Notes: a model not told the origin generated them from the sequence alone. DNA of 32,426 bases from Thermoplasmata archaeon (GCA_020351895.1 CP070672.1:1444734-1477159); one strand, 5' to 3'. Numbered from the stretch's first letter, positions 1 through 8,694 are shown. Numbers and translations: made by a program.

Positions 1-2324
1 TGGACCCAATACCCATAACCTGTGCTCATAATATCATCAGGCCCTAAGGCCTCATCCTCACCCTTTGTGGTATTATAAAATTCCACTTTATTATATAAGC
101 CTGAGATCGAGGAAAATGCAACATCCCTTGTTCTGCGGTTTAGACTGGGGTAACTTACCAAGTTCCAACCAGCCTTAAGCGTTATTTGTGTAGTTGTTGG
201 TACATTTCCAGTGACAACAAGATAATCTGGATTAACCATATTAATGTAATATCCCTCTTCATGATTCATCTCTATGACGTCGTTGAAGTAATTTGGCTTA
301 TCCCTATGCCAGTTGAGCCAAGGCCTTGATTTGCCTGCATGATAGGCCTGAACTGCTGAATAATTGAAATCAAGGGTTTCCAGGGCATTATCCATTGAAG
401 AATCGGTCTGGATTAACGGTACCGACACTAGGTTCCAGTCCTCCTCTTGGTGATACACGACCTTTCCGACCTTGTTCGTGTTTTGCTCCTCATCATCTGA
501 GGTATCATTTGCCCTCACCACATAGAAATAATCGTTTGGGTCTCCGTCTCCAGCATTGGCATCAATCCAATTATAGGATGGTGAGCCAGTTGCAGGAATC
601 CAAGCCGTAAACTCATAGATTCCATTTAAACCAGTATTTGATTTATAGACTGTATACCCTGCGACGTCGTTATCCCCCCCTCCTTCATCGGGGGACGCAT
701 TCCATATCAATTCGATATTTTCTGGGGTGCCGGGTAATAATCGAGTTATTAAGTTCAAAGGTGGAGAGGGCGGTAGGGAAAAAACCTCAAGGGTATTGAA
801 GGCTAGATTGTTCGAATCGTCATATTCCTGTATAAGGTTCTCTGGATCCACCCAAACATATATCTCGTAAATTCCATCCTCTATAGGTGTCCAATTGATT
901 GATGCAATAGAAGATGCATCTTGCGCAATGTCAATAGTATCATTGCCAATGCTCTCTGCGCCTACATCAGGAATTAAATCTCCATTTGTATCAGGGGTAC
1001 CATTGTAGAAGTTCACCTCGATATTTGATGCGGACTTACCATAACTGAACACCGTGGCGTTTATGAAAATCTCCGTACCTTCTACAACAGGACTCGGAGG
1101 GTCGAATTGGATATCAGGGCCAGATAGGATTAAATCCGCATACAAGCCTCTTTGAGAGTAATAGAGTTCATTATCTCCGTCTCTATCATCCACCCAAACT
1201 ATGTGGGCAATATTACCTGAGATAGCCATGGTAGGCATTGAAGAATTACTTGGGTAATCAGTTGCCTGGCCATATTTATTTGAAAACACCTGGATGTCAT
1301 TATTGGCATCTTTTTCATTCCATAATATATGATTGTTAACGACGTCAACGTCCCCCTCACCATTATAACTTACATCATTCGGACCATACCAAAATTCAGG
1401 TGAATCATCCCAATACAATGTTAGAACTTTTATGGATAATAATGTGGTATTCCATACCGAATAAACAACACGAAGCCTATCACCTTCCATGGATGTTGCA
1501 AATGATATCAATTGGTCATTAACCTCATTTAGGTCAACAAATGGATTCCACCAATCCTCCCACCAAGTATCACCCTCATTATCGCTGAAAAAATGCATTA
1601 ACATTTCAGCACTTCCCCCGGTAATATCGTATATAACATGTAATCGATTTCCATCAGTAACAATCGTGGGAGCTGACCAAAAATAGCCGAAATCTGAGAC
1701 CATGATCCAATTGGTCCAGGAATTTCCATTGTCTGTACTTCGTTTAAAAATTATATCATCAGCTCCAGTGGCAAACGTTACAATATAAACACTGCTTCCA
1801 CTTACCGCCACATCAGCAAATTTCAATGGATCATTCATAAAACATGGGGGATACGATGTCCAGTCCCATAGGGTAATGTCGTTCCAAGTATCCCCATTAT
1901 CCGTGCTATTTATGTAGCATGTTTCACCATTTGTATCGTTATACCACACCACATGAATTATATTTTGATATACAGCTATTTGTGGATCACGTTGAAAATC
2001 ACCTGTAAATGTCAACTGGATATCGGAACTCCAGTTTAATCCATTATCAAGGCTTCTTTTATAAAAAATTTCGTAATTACCATCTCTATTATCACGCCAA
2101 ACAACATGTAAATTGCTGCCCCAGGTTGCCACCTCCGGTGCTGTACTATCTCCAGAAGAATCTGTCAGTCGCATTCCATCCATCCAACCGTTTGCTGCTT
2201 TTACCTTGAGTGGGACATTTAAAAAGACATTCATAAATGCGAAAGTGGCTATAATAAGGACAATGCATACCAATAAACTGAATGTCTTTTTCATTCCCCA
2301 TAAAGCTCCTGCTTTACCCATCAT
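1..2324 (-). CDS. Secreted sialidase-like beta-propeller / CARDB / FN3 surface protein (3' end outside window)
   Basis: Open for about 774 codons, running off the left edge, so the C-terminus is missing. Residues about 1-43 form a signal peptide or anchor (FSLLVCIVLIIATFAFMNVF). Residues about 45-390 contain repeated blocks such as HVVWRDNRDGNYEIFYKRS, DNGLNW, STDNGDTWN and HIVWVDDRDGDNELYYSQR, the BNR/Asp-box pattern of sialidase-like propellers. A CARDB-like Ig domain follows at about 394-515, then an FN3-like domain at about 519-605 (PENIELIWNASPDEGGG, GYTVYKS). Last come modules with DWNLVSVPL and GWNLVSYPS, a motif common in archaeal surface proteins. Start: ATG 2324 or ATG 2321, just behind GGTGAG; ATG 2294 is a later alternative. 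A TATA-like stretch lies at about 2354-2365. The role is probably extracellular binding or S-layer/adhesion; I see no catalytic residues that prove sialidase activity. Confidence 0.8.
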   Translation of the reverse strand, partial: MMGKAGALWGMKKTFSLLVCIVLIIATFAFMNVFLNVPLKVKAANGWMDGMRLTDSSGDSTAPEVATWGSNLHVVWRDNRDGNYEIFYKRSLDNGLNWSSDIQLTFTGDFQRDPQIAVYQNIIHVVWYNDTNGETCYINSTDNGDTWNDITLWDWTSYPPCFMNDPLKFADVAVSGSSVYIVTFATGADDIIFKRSTDNGNSWTNWIMVSDFGYFWSAPTIVTDGNRLHVIYDITGGSAEMLMHFFSDNEGDTWWEDWWNPFVDLNEVNDQLISFATSMEGDRLRVVYSVWNTTLLSIKVLTLYWDDSPEFWYGPNDVSYNGEGDVDVVNNHILWNEKDANNDIQVFSNKYGQATDYPSNSSMPTMAISGNIAHIVWVDDRDGDNELYYSQRGLYADLILSGPDIQFDPPSPVVEGTEIFINATVFSYGKSASNIEVNFYNGTPDTNGDLIPDVGAESIGNDTIDIAQDASSIASINWTPIEDGIYEIYVWVDPENLIQEYDDSNNLAFNTLEVFSLPPSPPLNLITRLLPGTPENIELIWNASPDEGGGDNDVAGYTVYKSNTGLNGIYEFTAWIPATGSPSYNWIDANAGDGDPNDYFYVVRANDTSDDEEQNTNKVGKVVYHQEEDWNLVSVPLIQTDSSMDNALETLDFNYSAVQAYHAGKSRPWLNWHRDKPNYFNDVIEMNHEEGYYINMVNPDYLVVTGNVPTTTQITLKAGWNLVSYPSLNRRTRDVAFSSISGLYNKVEFYNTTKGEDEALGPDDIMSTGYGYWV

Positions 2325-2471
2325 CTCACCTATTTATTATTATATAATTAACAAAATATTTAAGCGTTCTATATCAGTTATACATTTTCCTATACGAAAA
2401 ATACACCAAAAACCCTAGCCAGAAGAAAATCAAACGATAGGGTATCTAAAGTGGAAGGAATCTAGAAATGT

Positions 2472-4781
2472 CTATCCCATGATCAGGGACAATACGTCGT
2501 CCCCTTCGTGCTCCCATTTATAAATCAGCTGTCCGTTTATCCCATCCACTGCCGAAAAAAAACTACCATCTTGATCCTCCAGATAGTATCCGTATTCCGT
2601 TCGTTCAATAGTCAAAGAGATCGTCAAAGAGATGCTTGGATAGATTATATTGGCTCTCGCGCCGTACCTTTTATCTTCATAGAACTTGACATTTCCTATG
2701 ACATCAAAACATTCATCATAGATGTCAGGATCACTTTCAAACACCTGCTCACTGGCAGAGAAGGACAATACTTTATCAAAATCAGACGTGGAGTTTCTAA
2801 CCTCGGTTATGGAAACCTCGTTCTCATCTTTGATGTTCAAAGAACCTCCTCCCGTATCCTCAATCACAACGTAGTAACCGGTATCATCCCCCTCCTCTCC
2901 AAAGGTTAGATTCCACGTGGGGGGATCATCATTTGTATCATTATAATAACCGTTCACGACATATGCTTCCGTATGAGTATTAAGATAATCCTGCAAACCA
3001 CCCGAATTCGTCTTGGCAAAGCTTATGGCTGTCTGCGGTAAAAAGGAATCCAAACTGGATGCGTTCCCTCCCATGTCAGGGATGTCATCATCTGCCGCCC
3101 AATCCACGAATTCAAAGTCTGGATTTCTGAGATAGTAATGGCCATGTGGTGTGTTTGCTGGACAACTTCCATAGGGTATATCCCCTGTTCCTCTCGTGAA
3201 TTCTCCTTTCTGGATTTCGTTGTTATACTCGATTATTGTTGTGGTTCCATCCTGAAAGATCTTTGTGTAGATATGGGTCTTGATGGGAAAAGGAACATTA
3301 TTAGCAATCCACAGCCACATATCGAATTCTTGGATGTTGTTATTGTCTTTGGTGGTTCTATCGATGTCTATCTGTATTCCCAGTGAAGGATAACCTTGAA
3401 TGTTGGCTACGCTCTCCACCTCCCATGTGTAGGAAATATCTCCCACTTTATCCGTATGTCCATCACCCATTTTGAATGTTCGATCTTCTGATAGATCCTC
3501 TACTTTTAAAACAGCCGATTTTTCCCTGAGATTTGAGTACGAATACAGATGATCATTGGAAAACACGGTTATGTCGGATGTGACTGTTAAACTGAAATCG
3601 CTTTCAATATCAGAGAAAATGACTTTTTTAGAGGTCAGGTCGATATAGGATCTGTCTTTCACCTCAAGAGAACCATCGTTTATGGGGTAGTTAAATGGAG
3701 ATTTTACAGTTAGGTAAGTGACGGTCCCGGAAACCGTGCCGCTGAGATCGAGGTTTTCCTCGTTGTATTTTTTTAGGGTTTTATGGCTCTTTTTCATGCC
3801 GTCTTCCTGGGTTGTTATGCTTTCAGTTCTTGAGATCATGTAACCCTCGTAATCGATATGAACCTTGTTTAACGTGAATTCTCCTTGTTCTTCATTGATT
3901 GTAAAAAGGCCATCACTGTTTTCGACTTCCACGAAACCTGTGACATTGAAGGTACCTTCGTCACCGATTTTTTCAGGGGGTATGGTAACAACAAGTTCTG
4001 TTATTTCGATTTGGGAGCTTGCCGTTCCCTCCTTATCCTCCTCATCCCTAACTGTCAGTTTTACAGTATAGTCTCCCTTTTCCTCATATGTATATGAAGT
4101 CTTTCCATCAAATTCTCCATCGGGAGCCGAATCTGGGGTCTCTGAGTAAACGGTCCCCGGCTTAAATTGCCATATGTACTCAACTATCTTCTTATCATCA
4201 GAGGAATTTGAGCCATCCATGTATATCAAATCACCCTCAAAGGCTGTTTCATGACTCAAATTTAGTTTTGCCACAGGATTCTTATTTTGGAGAAGTACAT
4301 AAATTCCAATGGAACTTAGAACCACTATGATAACGATGACGAGAGCAGCCAATTTCCTCCTTTTCTTGCCCTCTTCCTCTTTCGGTGACTCCTCCTCTTC
4401 CTCCACTTCGACCTCAACTGGTTCCCCTTCAACCACCACTTCCGCCTCTTCTTCAACCTCCATCTCCCCCTCTTCCTCTCCTTTTTCCTCTTTTACTTCT
4501 ACCTCTTTTGGTGGGGCCTTTCCAAGAGAGATTACAACGAGGTCTTCTTCTAGGTCCTCTGGTTCCTCTTCCAAGTCCTCCTCATCCTTTTCACCAAGCT
4601 CCTTTTCGAGTTCTTCCTCCAAGTCCATTTCCTTCTCGCTTTCTTGTTCAACTTCTTCAGGAACCTTCTTCTTTGGCTCTTCTTCCGGTGGCTTACCTAT
4701 CTTTATTACGACCTCCTCTTCAGCACCCACTCTCTTTAATTTTTTCTTTTTAAGAGGAATTCGTTTTTTAACAACGGCCAT
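2472..4781 (-). CDS. Single-pass membrane protein: acidic Lys/Glu-rich tail, TM helix, PKD domain, unknown ectodomain
   Basis: 769 residues. Residues 1-140 are extremely charged (Glu/Lys/Val) and contain two related boxes, VVIKIGKPP (24-32) and VVISLGKAPP (82-91), separated by Glu runs. A TM helix at about 144-164 follows GKKRRK, so by the positive-inside rule the acidic part is cytoplasmic and the rest outside. A PKD-type Ig domain spans about 166-262 (GDLIYMDGSNSSDD, GDYTVKLTVRDEED). Residues 263-769 form a beta-rich ectodomain that I do not recognise. The start at 4781 has a TATA-like box about 57-67 bases upstream (4838-4848) but only a weak Shine-Dalgarno. It lies 147 bases upstream of the secreted propeller gene on the same strand, so the two may be a surface-protein pair. 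The function is unknown; an adhesion or sensing receptor is plausible. Confidence 0.8.
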   Translation of the reverse strand: MAVVKKRIPLKKKKLKRVGAEEEVVIKIGKPPEEEPKKKVPEEVEQESEKEMDLEEELEKELGEKDEEDLEEEPEDLEEDLVVISLGKAPPKEVEVKEEKGEEEGEMEVEEEAEVVVEGEPVEVEVEEEEESPKEEEGKKRRKLAALVIVIIVVLSSIGIYVLLQNKNPVAKLNLSHETAFEGDLIYMDGSNSSDDKKIVEYIWQFKPGTVYSETPDSAPDGEFDGKTSYTYEEKGDYTVKLTVRDEEDKEGTASSQIEITELVVTIPPEKIGDEGTFNVTGFVEVENSDGLFTINEEQGEFTLNKVHIDYEGYMISRTESITTQEDGMKKSHKTLKKYNEENLDLSGTVSGTVTYLTVKSPFNYPINDGSLEVKDRSYIDLTSKKVIFSDIESDFSLTVTSDITVFSNDHLYSYSNLREKSAVLKVEDLSEDRTFKMGDGHTDKVGDISYTWEVESVANIQGYPSLGIQIDIDRTTKDNNNIQEFDMWLWIANNVPFPIKTHIYTKIFQDGTTTIIEYNNEIQKGEFTRGTGDIPYGSCPANTPHGHYYLRNPDFEFVDWAADDDIPDMGGNASSLDSFLPQTAISFAKTNSGGLQDYLNTHTEAYVVNGYYNDTNDDPPTWNLTFGEEGDDTGYYVVIEDTGGGSLNIKDENEVSITEVRNSTSDFDKVLSFSASEQVFESDPDIYDECFDVIGNVKFYEDKRYGARANIIYPSISLTISLTIERTEYGYYLEDQDGSFFSAVDGINGQLIYKWEHEGDDVLSLIMG

Positions 4782-4837
4782 ACAATCCCATACCTATTTT
4801 ATGGAAGAAACGCCTTTAAACTTTTGTCTTATTAAAG

Positions 4838-4848
4838 AATATATATAG
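4838..4848 (-). promoter_or_regulatory. TATA-like box for the PKD membrane protein gene
   Basis: An alternating AT stretch reads CTATATATATT on the minus strand. Archaeal initiation normally falls about 25 bases downstream, near 4812, which would give a leader of about 30 bases before ATG 4781. Inference from position and composition only. The 4782-5063 gap is divergent; its other half serves the plus-strand methyltransferase gene. Confidence 0.45.
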
Positions 4849-5063
4849 ACTATCTCCCTTAGGATATAAAAAACTAACGGTTTACTGGCCAATCCAATGT
4901 AATGGATATACCCATTTATATGGTACGTATTTACATAACTTATGTTATATCCCTATGTAATGTTCCACCTAAAGATATTCAATTATTTATTTTCACAAGG
5001 GTTGAACAACCGAATAAAAGATGTATCAAAAGTTTTTTAACAGTATTTATGCATCTTATCATC

Positions 5064-5783
5064 ATGAAGAAACTGATAAAGATAATGAAGAACAAAAATT
5101 TTCCCTTTCGGACCATGCTTGTCATTTTAATTATCATCCCCATATTCTATTTTCAAGATTTCTATATCCATATCTATTATCACTTCTCAGGGACATCACT
5201 TGTTAACACGATAACTCAACAATGGCATATCGTGATATTGAACATTGCCTTGTTTCTGAGTTTTTTGATTCCATTGTCATTCAGAAGAAAAATAAACTGG
5301 AAAGAATACGGTTTGGTTACAGCGTTTTTTGTTTCTCTGTTTATCGAGATGTATGGAATTCCTCTCACCGTCTTTTTTGCCTCGGAATATTTCGCAGGAT
5401 CCGGTTCTGAGCTGCCAAACATCGTATTTGCATTCAGTTTTTTAGGTGTTGACATAGGCATGACCCTGGCAATGATCTATGGGACCTTGTTGATGCTCAT
5501 TGGTATGATTCTTATAATTATTGGATGGGTAACCCTCTACAAGAACCTGAAAGAAGACGAGATCGTTACCTCTGGGATATACTCCTACTCAAGGCACCCG
5601 CAGTACTTTGGTTTCATTTTGATAGTAATAGGTTGGCTTGTTGGTTGGCCCACGATTTTAACGGTGATTTTCGCGCCTATTTTGGTTTTTATGTATGTTC
5701 GGGTCTGCAAAATTGAGGAGAAGGAGTTATCCGATATAGAGGAGTACAAAGATTATAAGAAAGAGGTTCCTTTCTTTATTTGA
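5064..5783 (+). CDS. Integral membrane methyltransferase of the ICMT/PEMT superfamily
   Basis: About 239 residues with five or more hydrophobic segments. The C-terminal signature GIYSYSRHPQYFGFIL, followed by EEKELSDIEEYKDYKKEVPFF, matches isoprenylcysteine carboxyl methyltransferase and phospholipid N-methyltransferase relatives. In these, the RHP motif and a C-terminal Glu/Tyr pattern bind S-adenosylmethionine at the membrane surface. The open frame extends to 4902, but that extension is not hydrophobic in the family pattern. I place the start at ATG 5064 (MKKLIKIMKNKNFPF), with ATG 5049 as alternative. A TTTTTTAA stretch at about 5032-5040 sits about 25-30 bases before 5064, which fits leaderless initiation. 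The substrate cannot be told; archaeal members are often annotated simply as isoprenylcysteine methyltransferase-like. It shows no obvious functional link to its neighbours. Confidence 0.75.
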   Translation: MKKLIKIMKNKNFPFRTMLVILIIIPIFYFQDFYIHIYYHFSGTSLVNTITQQWHIVILNIALFLSFLIPLSFRRKINWKEYGLVTAFFVSLFIEMYGIPLTVFFASEYFAGSGSELPNIVFAFSFLGVDIGMTLAMIYGTLLMLIGMILIIIGWVTLYKNLKEDEIVTSGIYSYSRHPQYFGFILIVIGWLVGWPTILTVIFAPILVFMYVRVCKIEEKELSDIEEYKDYKKEVPFFI

Positions 5784-5826
5784 GTTCTTCCATGTATTCT
5801 TCTTTGCTCTTCTATCTTCTTCCTCC

Positions 5827-5911
5827 TAAATTAATTATGTATATAGTACAATCCTCAAGACACACAATTCTTCATCATAAATTAATTATGTATATAGCAC
5901 AATCCTCAAGA
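5827..5911. repeat. Two 34-bp direct repeats with a 17-bp spacer
   Basis: Copies at 5827-5860 and 5878-5911 match at 33 of 34 positions (the single difference is t versus c in TATAG[T/C]ACA). Both contain the AT-rich core TTAATTATGTATATAG and the tail CAATCCTCAAGA. They lie between the methyltransferase stop and the Zn-ribbon gene at 5987. They could be a duplicated promoter or operator, because each carries a TATATA core, or a local slippage duplication. The 51-bp repeat period is close to five helical turns. Confidence 0.8.
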
Positions 5912-5986
5912 TATACTATCCCAAAGCCAAACCTTAAATAGAGAATAAAGAAATAGGGTTTGAACATCCAAAAAAGAGGTAATACC

Positions 5987-6184
5987 ATGGCTGAAAAATT
6001 GGTACAACACCGTCATTGTCAGATGTGCTTAAAGGCCATACCATTGGGCGAGGAATATTGTAATGATGAATGTAAAGAAAATTGGAATAAACTGCTTAAG
6101 GCTAATAAAAAGAAGAACCTGATAATGATGGTCTGGATGGTTGTGGTGGTGATCTTCGCCATAATAATAATGTCTGCTGTGTGA
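5987..6184 (+). CDS. Small Zn-ribbon protein with C-terminal TM anchor (DUF2116-like)
   Basis: 65 residues from ATG 5987, which has AGAGGT six bases upstream; the frame is open from TTG 5960, but the Shine-Dalgarno supports 5987. The N-terminal half carries a Cys pair CQMC and a second cluster (YCNDECKENW), the treble-clef/Zn-ribbon pattern HCQMCLKAIPLGEEYCNDEC. The C-terminal half is one TM helix, LIMMVWMVVVVIFAIIIMSA, after a Lys-rich stretch. This layout matches the archaeal DUF2116 family as I know it, whose function is not established. It ends 40 bases before the CoaD-NTPase gene and is probably cotranscribed with it. The protein is predicted to be a tail-anchored membrane protein with its zinc module in the cytoplasm. 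Confidence 0.75.
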   Translation: MAEKLVQHRHCQMCLKAIPLGEEYCNDECKENWNKLLKANKKKNLIMMVWMVVVVIFAIIIMSAV

Positions 6185-6223
6185 GAATAATAATTGCTAT
6201 ATGAAAAATTCTGGGGCGAGGGC

Positions 6224-7201
6224 ATGAAGGTTTGTGTCGGCGGTACTTTCAATATTCTTCATATGGGACACGAGCTGCTCTTTGAAAGGGCTTTTGAGGA
6301 TGATAACCAGGTTTTTATTGGATTGACTTCCGATGATTTGGTAAGAGAAGACAAAACCGTTAGTATTGACGATTTTGAAACCAGGAAAAAGAACCTCGAG
6401 TCTTTTCTAGATGGAAAAGGTTGGGGTGGCAGGTATACTATAACTCAATTGGTAGATAAACTGGGACCTTCTGTAAGAGAGGATTACGATGCAATAGTGG
6501 TATCTGAGGAAACAAGATCAGGGGCAGAGGCAATCAATTTAGAGCGCAAGAAAAATGATCTTAAACCTCTTAAGATACTCACAATAAAAATGGCATACTC
6601 TGAAACTGGGGATGTTATTAGCTCCACCAAAATCAAGAAGGGAGAAATGGACGTTAATGGCAAGATTATGAGAAAGGTTGTGATATGTGTCGGTTCCGAG
6701 AATCATGTTAAAATCAAGGCAGTAGAGAATGTATTTTCCATGCTTTTCAGGCGAGTCCAAGTTAACGGTATGAAGGTAAAGGCAAATGTTCCTGAGCAGC
6801 CCATGGAGAAAGGGGTGATACAGGGTGCCATAGAGAGGGCAAAAGCTGCTTTGAATGAAAAATGTGACTTCGGTGTCGGCATCGAAGCCGGTTTGTTTTT
6901 CAACAAAATCATAGATAGATATCTTGATGTCCAGTACTGTGCTGTAATCGATAAAAGCAAAAGAATGACACTCGGTCATGGTTCTGGTTTTTATTATCCT
7001 GGCGATGTAATCGAACTAGTAAAAAAAGGGAGAACCATAGGCCAATCCATGAATGAGATTTACGGAATAGAGGATGTGGGTAAAAAAATGGGTGCCATTG
7101 GATACCTATCAAAGGACATCTTGGATAGAACAAAACTCACAGAGCAGGCTGTATTGATGGCCATGGTTCCAAGGATCAGAAGGAAACTGTATGAAAAGTG
7201 A
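6224..7201 (+). CDS. coaD: Fusion: archaeal phosphopantetheine adenylyltransferase (CoaD) + DUF84 inosine/xanthosine triphosphatase
   Basis: 325 residues from ATG 6224 (MKVCVGGTFN). Residues 1-148 are a nucleotidyltransferase with GGTFNILHMGH (HxGH at 13-16) and ISSTKI (132-137), the archaeal CoaD pattern; it joins 4'-phosphopantetheine and ATP to give dephospho-CoA. Residues 151-325 are a DUF84/YjjX-type non-canonical NTP pyrophosphatase: CVGSENHVKIKAVENVF at the start, EQPMEKG, and the acidic motif GVGIEAG (E221). This module would hydrolyse ITP/XTP in the nucleotide pool. The frame extends to 6194, but the extension (MLYEKFWGEG) precedes the conserved beta-strand and is unlikely to be translated. 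The stop overlaps the next start by 11 bases, so translation is probably coupled to the radical SAM gene. Both halves look intact. Confidence 0.88.
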   Translation: MKVCVGGTFNILHMGHELLFERAFEDDNQVFIGLTSDDLVREDKTVSIDDFETRKKNLESFLDGKGWGGRYTITQLVDKLGPSVREDYDAIVVSEETRSGAEAINLERKKNDLKPLKILTIKMAYSETGDVISSTKIKKGEMDVNGKIMRKVVICVGSENHVKIKAVENVFSMLFRRVQVNGMKVKANVPEQPMEKGVIQGAIERAKAALNEKCDFGVGIEAGLFFNKIIDRYLDVQYCAVIDKSKRMTLGHGSGFYYPGDVIELVKKGRTIGQSMNEIYGIEDVGKKMGAIGYLSKDILDRTKLTEQAVLMAMVPRIRRKLYEK

Positions 7202-8246
7202 CGAAAAACACGGAATATCAGATACCACCTTAAAAAAGGCTGAGCTGATTCATTATGGGGCAATCTATGTTCCGGATTCAATAAAATTACCTTACCCATT
7301 AAGCAGTTCCACTGCAGGCCCAGGTGCTGGAAAGAGTGCATTGACAATTTCCTTTGAAGGAGCAAGACTGAAACTTGGAGTCACAAGGGATAGAAATTCC
7401 AAGTTCTCTCTCAGAGAGAATGAAACAGGATACCAGATCCTGAAAGATAAAGAGGTCTTTATTCCCTATGTGGAAATAATTCCCACACTTTTACATGCCC
7501 CGAATCAGGCCTTTGTAAACCTTCAGGATGGCTGTATCTACAACTGCGAGTTCTGTGCTACACCAGAACTTATAGATGAGCAGAGAAAGGCAAAGAGCTC
7601 AGACCAAGTTCTGAACATGATTATGGAGGCTTCAGAGAACAAGGATTTTCAATCGGTGGCAATTACCAGCGGGATCGTGGGATCACCAGAGGAAATCCTA
7701 AACGAGATGATCGGTGTTATTGAGAAAGTGAAAAAGAATCTAGGGGATGTCAATATAGGAGTGGAGCCTTATGTAATTGAACAGGAGGATATTGACAGAC
7801 TCCATTCTGCAGGTGCAACGGAAATAAAGATCAACATCGAAACCTTTGATAGGAATATATTCGAGAAGGTTTGTCCTGAGCTTGATTATGATCATATTTT
7901 AAACATGCTGGAATATGCCGTGAAGGTCTTCGGGAAAGGAAAGGTCACCACGAACCTCATCATCGGTCTTGGAGAAACCGATGAGAACGTTTTGGAGGGA
8001 GTTGAATACTTTGCTAAAATTGGAATCGTAGCTGTAATTAGGGTTTTGAGGATCAACGATTATAATTACGCCAGGCTGGTTATGGCCCTAAGGCGTGATC
8101 TGGAGAAGGTCGCACCTGATAGAATGATCAACCTGGCACTGAAGCAAAAGGAGATTTTAAATAAATACGGTCTTTCCACCCGCTCTTTTGAAACCATGTG
8201 CCACAAATGCGGATGTTGTGATATAGTGCCTTTTAAAGATATATAG
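7191..8246 (+). CDS. Radical SAM protein, biotin-synthase-related archaeal group
   Basis: 351 residues. The radical SAM cluster is CIYNCEFC (C115, C119, C122), CX3CX2C, which ligates a 4Fe-4S cluster for S-adenosylmethionine cleavage. Further core features are SGIVGSPEE, a GVEPYV strand, KINIETFDRNIFEKVCP and TTNLIIGLGET, as in biotin-synthase-like TIM barrels. The C-terminus carries a second Cys cluster, CHKCGCCD, a possible auxiliary Fe-S site. This resembles the archaeal biotin-synthase-related group (COG2516-like, from memory). The substrate is unknown; an archaeal lipoyl-synthase-type role is one possibility that I cannot support from this locus. The N-terminal TAGPGAGKS resembles a P-loop by chance. 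The start at 7191 lies inside the end of the CoaD fusion gene, suggesting translational coupling. Confidence 0.8.
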   Translation: MKSDEKHGISDTTLKKAELIHYGAIYVPDSIKLPYPLSSSTAGPGAGKSALTISFEGARLKLGVTRDRNSKFSLRENETGYQILKDKEVFIPYVEIIPTLLHAPNQAFVNLQDGCIYNCEFCATPELIDEQRKAKSSDQVLNMIMEASENKDFQSVAITSGIVGSPEEILNEMIGVIEKVKKNLGDVNIGVEPYVIEQEDIDRLHSAGATEIKINIETFDRNIFEKVCPELDYDHILNMLEYAVKVFGKGKVTTNLIIGLGETDENVLEGVEYFAKIGIVAVIRVLRINDYNYARLVMALRRDLEKVAPDRMINLALKQKEILNKYGLSTRSFETMCHKCGCCDIVPFKDI

Positions 8247-8273
8247 ATATAATAATATCAAGAGGGGAGAATC

Positions 8274-8630
8274 ATGGAGATAAAGGAACTGGAAAAGAAT
8301 GAGATAGAAAAAGTGGTAGATCTTTACCAAGATGTGGCGCTCTCGGATGAGGAGAAGGAAGCCGGGAGAAAGAGGTTCGAGAACGATATAAATGATGCCT
8401 TTACAAAAGACCACATGCTAATCGCAATTGAAAACGAAAATGTGATAGGCTTCTCTTGGTCAAGAATATATGAAGATATGGGAGGTAAGAGGGTGGACAA
8501 GATGATAAGGCTGATCATCCCACCTGAAAAATATGGAACAGGTATAGGCGGTGCTCTCATAGAAAATGAAATGAAATACGCAAAGGAAAAGGGAGTGGAC
8601 GCTTTCGATATAGAGGTTGGGAGATTGTAG
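8274..8630 (+). CDS. Short GNAT-type N-acetyltransferase, lacking the usual C-terminal part
   Basis: 118 residues from ATG 8274, with a strong Shine-Dalgarno (AGAGGGGAG). The central strand pattern IAIENENVIGFSWSRIYED and the acetyl-CoA loop LIIPPEKYGTGIGGALIENEMKYAKEKG identify the GNAT fold (motif A, Q/R-x-x-G-x-G/A variant KYGTGIG). The protein stops right after the beta-5 strand (DAFDIEVGRL). GNAT proteins usually continue with the N-x-x-A-x-x-x-Y-x-x-x-G-F motif B, so about 25-30 residues are missing. The bases after the stop do not encode that motif in any frame. It is therefore a naturally short member or a decaying copy. It lies 27 bases after the radical SAM gene and may be the last gene of that operon. 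Confidence 0.65.
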   Translation: MEIKELEKNEIEKVVDLYQDVALSDEEKEAGRKRFENDINDAFTKDHMLIAIENENVIGFSWSRIYEDMGGKRVDKMIRLIIPPEKYGTGIGGALIENEMKYAKEKGVDAFDIEVGRL

Positions 8631-8662
8631 CAGTCCCAATCACCCATAACTTTTCCGACAAC

Positions 8663-8670
8663 CATAAATA
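8663..8670 (+). promoter_or_regulatory. TATA-like box for the HD phosphohydrolase gene
   Basis: CATAAATA lies 25-32 bases before ATG 8695. That spacing places transcription start at or next to the start codon, so the mRNA would be leaderless or nearly so. The bases just before ATG (GAAAGG) offer no properly spaced Shine-Dalgarno, which agrees. Confidence 0.5.
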
Positions 8671-8694
8671 CCTCCATCCTCCTTTTGCGAAAGG

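Noticed and set aside
4309..4848. Ser-rich 179-codon plus-strand frame
   Set aside because: It is the antisense of the Glu/Lys-rich tail of the PKD gene; its composition is explained by complementing GAG/GAA/AAG codons.
5827..5911. Start of a CRISPR array
   Set aside because: Only two copies with a 17-bp gap, AT-rich with a TATA core, and no cas genes in the window.
7311..7340. P-loop-like TAGPGAGKS in the radical SAM protein
   Set aside because: It matches only the loose [AG]xxxxGK[ST] pattern, with no strand-loop-helix context or Walker B; probably a structural loop of this family.
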